Assembly: GCA_964023275.1 (NCBI GenBank)
Contig: OZ029915.1
Span: 1,829,631 to 1,893,630, forward strand
Length of the DNA: 64,000 nt
Reading direction: 5' to 3'
Origin: Norana najaformis
Lineage: Eukaryota; Annelida; Clitellata; Crassiclitellata; Hormogastridae
How positions within the stretch are numbered: position 1 is the first letter of the stretch; each line of letters starts with the position of its first letter. A program made the translations under genes and the position numbers. The notes beneath the pieces are model-generated. The model worked only from the letters and a program-made list of their open reading frames with translations. It was not told where the DNA came from and searched no databases. Shown in pieces: positions 58,782 through 64,000 of the stretch.

Positions 58782-59846
58782 TCAGCTGAGAACGATATCA
58801 GCAATCATACCAGCCAGTTGCAGACCCTTGAGCCGAGCCTCAGGCGATGTATCCGCTACGAGACCAAGACAAGAACAGTTGATCTCGGACAGAACCAGTC
58901 TTCTTCCGGTTGATCCGACGCTCGCAATCTGCCCCGGCTTCAGTCCATCCTCTTCGATGCAGTCCACCGACCACCAGTAGGGAAGGTCCGCCAGCCCGAG
59001 TTCGGCCTTGACGTCCCGTGCCCAGAGAGAGATAGATTCCGCGAGGCCGGTGTTCTCCTTGAGGCTCAGGGTGGTGTATACGGCACCTGACCGCAGGGTC
59101 GCCGTAAAGGCAGATTCGTCGATCGGGCGCTTGTGGACGATCTCCAGGACCTTGTCACGTGACATGAGGAACCGGAACTCGCCGTCTTTAATCAAAGGAA
59201 GGAACGGCATGCTGATAGCGTCCTCGTGCGAGCACAGTCTCAGGAACCTTGGAATCACTTCGCGTCTGGGCACCTTCTCCGACGTCTGCGTGTAGGCGTC
59301 CGTGATTCTCAACTCTTCCCTGCAGTCCAGCACGTTCTCGAGCTTCCAGACGCCAAGCCCTGTCGAACCCCGCATCATTTTCAAGACGCGAGGCGCTTCG
59401 GTGGCGGAAATAATCTCGTCTATTTCTCCCTCGTTCTTTGCCAGCTCTTTATACTCGTGCAGCTTGATGCCGTCCACTCCCAAAGCGGTGTTCCGAAGTC
59501 GATAGAGGATCATTTTGCTACCGAGTATATCCATTTGTTCCACGTCCGGACCTAGAAGACATCCGGCGTCTTTCAACCCCGTCAGCAGTTTAACGTACTG
59601 TTCCATGGTGATTTCCGGGTAGTCCATCGGATTCACTCGACCCAGGAAAGCTGTATTAGGATTGCGGTTCATTAGGTTGTCCGCAGTGTCCTGTCTGGTT
59701 ATGAAGAGTGGAACGGACTCTACGCCCTTCGCCTCGAAGGCTTCTACAAGCCATGGTGTATCGCGTCTGTACTTGCCTTCGGGAGTGTCAGGATGTTTGT
59801 CGCTGGCCGACTCCACCTCCAGCACCAGCACGCGAGAAAACTTCAT
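58782..59846 (-). CDS. Intronless ATP-grasp fold protein, bacterial-type, 354 aa
   Basis: A single uninterrupted 354-codon frame; a TAA two codons upstream of the ATG (59850-59852) fixes the start if unspliced. An N-terminal pre-ATP-grasp-like part begins RVLVLEVESASDKHPDTPEGKYRRD. The ATP-grasp core follows: PRVLKMMRGSTGLGVWKLE (residues 152-170) holds Lys156 and a glycine-rich lid loop. MPFLPLIKDGEFRFLM and LEIVHKRP (about 213-241) resemble the strand pair before the metal site in glutathione-synthetase-like enzymes. WWSVDCIEEDG (291-301) and LSEINCSC (319-326) supply Asp and the Glu-Ile-Asn metal-binding signature. I associate this pattern with the poorly studied Cj0069 / DUF6815 ATP-grasp family known mainly from bacteria; that link is from memory. 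Such enzymes usually join a carboxylate to an amine through an acyl phosphate; the substrate here is unknown. No signal peptide or membrane segment. All neighbouring genes are split, so an intronless gene suggests retroposition or lateral transfer. Confidence 0.85.
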   Translation of the reverse strand: MKFSRVLVLEVESASDKHPDTPEGKYRRDTPWLVEAFEAKGVESVPLFITRQDTADNLMNRNPNTAFLGRVNPMDYPEITMEQYVKLLTGLKDAGCLLGPDVEQMDILGSKMILYRLRNTALGVDGIKLHEYKELAKNEGEIDEIISATEAPRVLKMMRGSTGLGVWKLENVLDCREELRITDAYTQTSEKVPRREVIPRFLRLCSHEDAISMPFLPLIKDGEFRFLMSRDKVLEIVHKRPIDESAFTATLRSGAVYTTLSLKENTGLAESISLWARDVKAELGLADLPYWWSVDCIEEDGLKPGQIASVGSTGRRLVLSEINCSCLGLVADTSPEARLKGLQLAGMIADIVLS

Positions 59847-60935
59847 GGTTTATATAGTTCGAAGTTTAACTTATAACGAGAAAGCGAAATTGACGTTTTA
59901 ATAGTTTTTTAATATCAAATTAGCAAATTTTACGCTGCGAAACAGTAAATCATCGTTTACCCCTCAGCATACGTGACGTCATATCAACGCATTTCCGTAG
60001 AACATCGACGCGACAATATATTTTACTAGAGCCAATTTTGTAAGCCATAAGCAAAAATTTAATAAAATAAACGAAACTGAATACACTGCCGTCATATTAA
60101 TTCGCAGCAGGAAGTGAATTCAGCAAGAAAGTAAAACAATTATTAAACCTTTTCTGAAAGCAATCCAGACTTTTCTGTTCCACTGAGCTCAGCCGTTTCT
60201 ATTGTCGTTAATTATGCCAGAGTTATAAATATCTAAATCAAACAAAGAAAAGTGCAACAAAAACACAGACTCTGACGAAAGATAAAGGCTTTTACACGAG
60301 AGTCAGACAAGAGTGAACGATGCTAAACTTGATGGATTTTTAGAATCAGTTAGGAAATTATTTGCTAATGTTTGGCGGTTGTGGAACTGCTTTTCTTCAA
60401 TGATAAGAGATCCGTGACAGAAAGATTGATTGAAAATATTAGTCAGCGCTGTGACGACTTAGAATAGTCAAATAAGATCAGGAAAGAACGAATAGTTACA
60501 TATACATACGTATAATAGTCTTGAATTTGTTCATTTGCAATGATTAGTTGGATCGATAGCAACGTTGATATGAATGTTGATCAGTTCTCTGAAATTTAAT
60601 CTGACTTTCCATAAGTCTTTTTGCACCGCGTGACTTGATCAGTTTCATAATATGGAGTATAATATTATATTCAAGACTGATTTTTTCGAAAAAAACTGTT
60701 CCTTGCTTCCTCTCGTTGAAAATTGTCAGAATTTGGCATATGGTGGCGCTAGTCCATTAAGCATAAACTCTACCTAGTGAAGCTGGAGCCACATCGTTAA
60801 AGATATAAACAAGGACAGCGTATCATTTTATTAACGTAGTGACAAAGACTTAAACTTATTAGGAAAATAATTCCAGCGCAATGCAAGAATAACTTTTTCT
60901 GGCCAGCAAGAAGTGTAACGAAGGCTTAAAGCAAG
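59847..60935. promoter_or_regulatory. Divergent intergenic region between the ATP-grasp gene and MBOAT gene
   Basis: Mostly unique AT-rich DNA with no open frame and none of the repeat families seen elsewhere. It must contain the promoters of both genes unless one starts further away. No TATA box can be assigned with confidence. TGACGTCA, a perfect CRE palindrome, occurs at 59974-59981. Confidence 0.4.
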
Positions 60936-63303
60936 ATGTCTGCTGCGTACGATACAAACGAATTCTACGCCGGTTCTGATCTTTTAAGACCGATTAGCGA
61001 AGCCACTGGTCTTTCAATTGATAAGGTACTGCTTACTTCTTGGGCCGCGAATTGTGACATGCCTGTCTTTCTTTCCATCGTAGGCAGACATTTGACAATA
61101 GGAGTGCCGGGCTGTATGGAATTTCTTGTACTCTACGTTATACTTGCTAGAAAGTTTAGGTAGATTTTTGTGGCGCAGCGAACGTAATGCTTATCGGGTT
61201 TTTGTTGCAAGGACTAGCTGTTGGGCATGTGACATTTTGCTGTCATGCAAGCGTTTAAAGTCCGATTCAGTTTGAATATATGAGCCTTGCTGAGGTTTTT
61301 GTACAAAGTCGAGTTTACCACACTTAAAGTGACGCAGTGATCAAAAGCCGCGACCCCCAAACCTCTGGTGGACTGTCCTTGGTGTACTTTATAGACAACT
61401 GGAATGGGATTAAGTGTCAGCTGGGAAAATAGTGGCATTATAAGAATTCGGCTTTGTTGTTACCAAATTTTAAGTAACTTTGGAGTAATTTCTTACTGTC
61501 TTGCAAATACCTCACAAAATGCAAAATTGTCTTTTCATTTTGCATTTGTCATGCACTCACCTGTTCTTCATGTTTTTTCAACACCAGTGTCAGGTGTTGG
61601 GTTGAAAATTATACTTAACAGCGGTGTATAATGTTGCCATTACAGCGTTGTTCTGCCAGTTGTGTCTTGGGTAAAGTTCTTGCATCAATTGAGTTTTGAG
61701 TAAAATTTCTTGTGTCAATTGTTTCTTCAGGTAAACTTCTTGGTGTGTCAGTTTGTATCACTGTTGCTTGGATTTCCATATCGCTCCGTTCTGGGGCCAC
61801 ACAGGGTTTCGCCAACTGTACGCCATGTTGTACAGGTCACAATAGGAGTTCCACTTCTACTTTTCTGCTTTGGAGGGTAAATTTACTTCTCTGAATATGT
61901 GTTTACATTTGCTTACTTGTGTTTACCAGTAATTGTAACTGTGATCAGAAATTTATATAACGCTGCTTGAAGAGAAAATCACAAGAGACGCTGTGGCTGT
62001 CCTCAGTGAAGCTAAAGTTCACTAAAAACAAGTTTAGCAATACCAAACAATGCTCAAATAGCTACAAAAGTGTCACCAGTGGCTGGTCACCCCTGGATGG
62101 ATGTGGAACCCAACCAATGATTCTTGTCTAGAGTTGACAGGTAACACCATGTTTGGAGTACGGTGGAGTAAGTGCTACATCCGTGATATTTAGTTCTAGT
62201 GATAATGCATAATGTGCTGTTTCTAACTATAGGTGTAAGTGGTACATTGGAGGTGTAGTGTTCTGTATTGTTATTAATTATTATTAAATATTAATGAGCA
62301 ACTTCTGTAGTGATGATATCTAATGCACAAGGCATCAACCATAGCATTGATTTGAGGAACCCTTTTCTTTCTCTTATTTCATTTTCTAAACAAATGAAGA
62401 CTTTTCTCCAGCTACCTCCTGCACTTTTGCGGTGAATTCATAAATTAGCTCGATATAAGTATTTGATTAATTAATAATAATAATAATTTTATTGAGCAAC
62501 ATTTTAATGAGCAACTTCTATATCACCTGTATCTAATGCACAAGGCATCAACCGATCTTTTGTCTATTGAATCTTGTATCATTGCATGTTATGCAAAGTT
62601 GTCTGATTTTCTTGGTTGCTGTTGTAGGCAGGTGAAGCACCTCTTCGCTCAGATGGCTCTCTGTCTCTCCATAATGTGGTTCTTGAAGCCTGGCATCATG
62701 GAAAAAGTCGTGTTTTTGGTGGCCATGGGTTACCTTTGTGTTACCCACATCTACCGAATGGTTTACGACTATGGGGGGTACACGCTGGACATAACGGGGT
62801 AAATATCCACCATTCTTTTAGTGGGGTAAAGAGCTAACATTTCTTATAATGAGGTATTATCTGCTGCTTCACAGTGGTGTCAATATCCATTGTTTATCGT
62901 AGTGGGGTAAAGATCTGTCGTAAATATCCACTGTTTCTTTTAATAAAATGAGTAGTGTAACCTCATTATTATGGTACCTTTGGGAGCCATATGGAGTACA
63001 GCATTAATACAAGGTTACAATCTAACGAGGTTGTGTTCTCAGGCTGAATTCAATTTTGGATTCAGTTTTCTTTATCAAAAACTGTTATCAAAGTTTGTGT
63101 TACAGCAATTTGGCCAGTGTCCGGCTTGTATATTAGGCCTACCTAGTTTGTTACCCTGTATGTTATCTTGTACGTGACCTTGTATATTTTAGTCCGCTGA
63201 TGATTAGTACCCAGCGCCTGACCAGTCTTGCTTACAACATTGCTGACGGTCAAGTGAAAGACGAGTCTAAACTCTCTGACTGCGTGAAACGGCTCGCCAT
63301 CAA
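60936..63303 (+). CDS. MBOAT2: MBOAT1/2-type lysophospholipid acyltransferase, 5' part of gene
   Basis: Four exons: 60936-61025, 61731-61876, 62628-62798, 63193-63303, with consistent GT-AG phases; the gene runs off the right edge. Exon 1 encodes MSAAYDTNEF...LLRPISEATGLSIDK, exon 2 VNFLVCQFVSLLLGFPYRSV ending LLLFCFGG, exon 3 HLFAQMALCLSIMWFLKP and YLCVTHIYRMVYDYGGYT, and exon 4 MISTQRLTSLAYNIADG. Order and spacing match MBOAT1/2 (LPLAT family), ER membrane enzymes that re-acylate lysophospholipids; the catalytic Asn and His lie further downstream and are not in this window. MBOAT1 versus MBOAT2 is not decided; the symbol is a best guess. The start lies 1.09 kb head-to-head from the intronless ATP-grasp gene. 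Confidence 0.92.
62030..62165. repeat. Interspersed repeat family I in MBOAT intron 2
   Basis: caatgctcaaatagctacaa, cagtggctggtcacccctgg, cttgtctagagttgacaggt. Confidence 0.5.
62290..62560 (-). mobile_element. Two LINE tail fragments (WNS family), MBOAT intron 2
   Basis: 62290-62345 and 62496-62560 each carry gagcaacttct followed by taatgcacaaggcatcaacc after an ATT-rich edge, the reverse of the family 3' end. Confidence 0.5.
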
Positions 63304-63879
63304 GTAAATTTCTTTTAATTTTGTTTTCTGTTACACTCACTTGTATAGCACCTATTAGAGGGCCTTCCAAGGCGCTATATAAATGTCTAGTCATGTTTCT
63401 TTTGTTACTGCAGGAAAATAATTGGCCACTTAACTAATTACAAATTGTAACGATTGGTAAATCTGTTTCAGTTGCTGGGTTACAAGTCTTGAAACTGTGC
63501 AAAAATTAGGTAAACAATTAAAGTAATATTTGTTAGTCACTAAAGTGAATGAATAGATACAAAGAGGAACAGCATAAAAATATGAATATACATATGCATG
63601 TAATGGTAATAAATAGATATATATATAAACACATGTAATGTAAATGAATATATATATTATTATATGTTGTACTACATACAACTTACTTTATTGGATATGT
63701 ATACCTAATAGATATATATGTATGTAATGTAATGTATTGGAACATTTTAATGGTGTTCTGAGTAGTTCTCAAAGACACTTCTTACTACCTAAACAAGGTT
63801 AGTTTTCAGTGATAGCAACTATATATTAATTAATTAATCCCTCCCCAGGAGGGAATAATTCCAGCCAAAAGGAAAGAGA

Positions 63880-64000
63880 GTTCAGTGATAGCAACAAGTT
63901 CTTTCATAGGAAAACTGTGCATAGGTAACTAGCAGAGTCGTCACTGGTAGGCTTTTGCATACACATAGAACCCCATCCAACTGATTCATATCCAAGGTTG
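63880..64000. repeat. Interspersed repeat family I, running off the right edge
   Basis: tcgtcactggtaggcttttg, cacatagaaccccatccaac, then the window ends. Confidence 0.4.

Noticed and set aside
58782-59846. Bacterial contamination as the source of the ATP-grasp gene
   Set aside because: It is flanked within 1-2 kb by animal-type sequence on both sides (LINE remnant and MBOAT exons) with no composition break at a contig-like join; misassembly still needs a read check.

Overview
This is genomic DNA from an animal (metazoan), most likely a marine invertebrate. The genes are split by GT-AG introns, carry vertebrate-like protein families, and sit in AT-rich, repeat-dense DNA (ATT microsatellites, minisatellites, tRNA-derived SINEs, truncated LINEs, hAT-like MITEs). 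There are no operons, Shine-Dalgarno signals or phage/IS features. I cannot name the phylum from the sequence; none of the repeats is a vertebrate family I recognise.

Layout. 1-8 kb: repeats only, possibly holding an untranslated first exon of the next gene. 8.17-21.93 kb (+): an EEPD1 homologue (two HhH repeats plus an endonuclease/exonuclease/phosphatase domain) over at least nine coding exons, its introns full of satellites and SINEs. 22-26.5 kb: repeats. 26.56-32.28 kb (-): a HERPUD1/2 homologue (ER membrane protein with a ubiquitin-like domain), seven coding exons found and one missing. 34.5-36.1 kb (+): a 5'-truncated, frameshifted LINE reverse transcriptase ending about 130 bp before the next gene. 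36.2-43.13 kb (+): a complete ten-exon lipoyl synthase gene (LIAS), 372 codons. 44.76-46.6 kb (+): an XK-related (XKR) multispanning protein. 46.6-58.7 kb: about 12 kb without a recognisable gene, holding a perfect 28-bp inverted repeat, satellites, MITEs and two CpG-rich unique segments. 58.78-59.85 kb (-): an intronless 354-codon gene for a bacterial-looking ATP-grasp protein. 60.94 kb to the right edge (+): the first four exons of an MBOAT1/2-type lysophospholipid acyltransferase.

The genes are not functionally linked: DNA repair/cholesterol efflux (EEPD1), ER-associated degradation (HERPUD), mitochondrial lipoylation (LIAS), membrane scrambling (XKR) and phospholipid remodelling (MBOAT). 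The outlier is the intronless ATP-grasp gene; every other gene here is split. It is the best candidate for something undescribed: a possible horizontally acquired or poorly studied ATP-grasp ligase-like enzyme. A second point is that the EEPD1 homologue has substitutions at positions that are catalytic in EEP nucleases. Exon boundaries were read by eye from splice consensus and reading-frame phase, and family assignments come from remembered protein families; no search was run.
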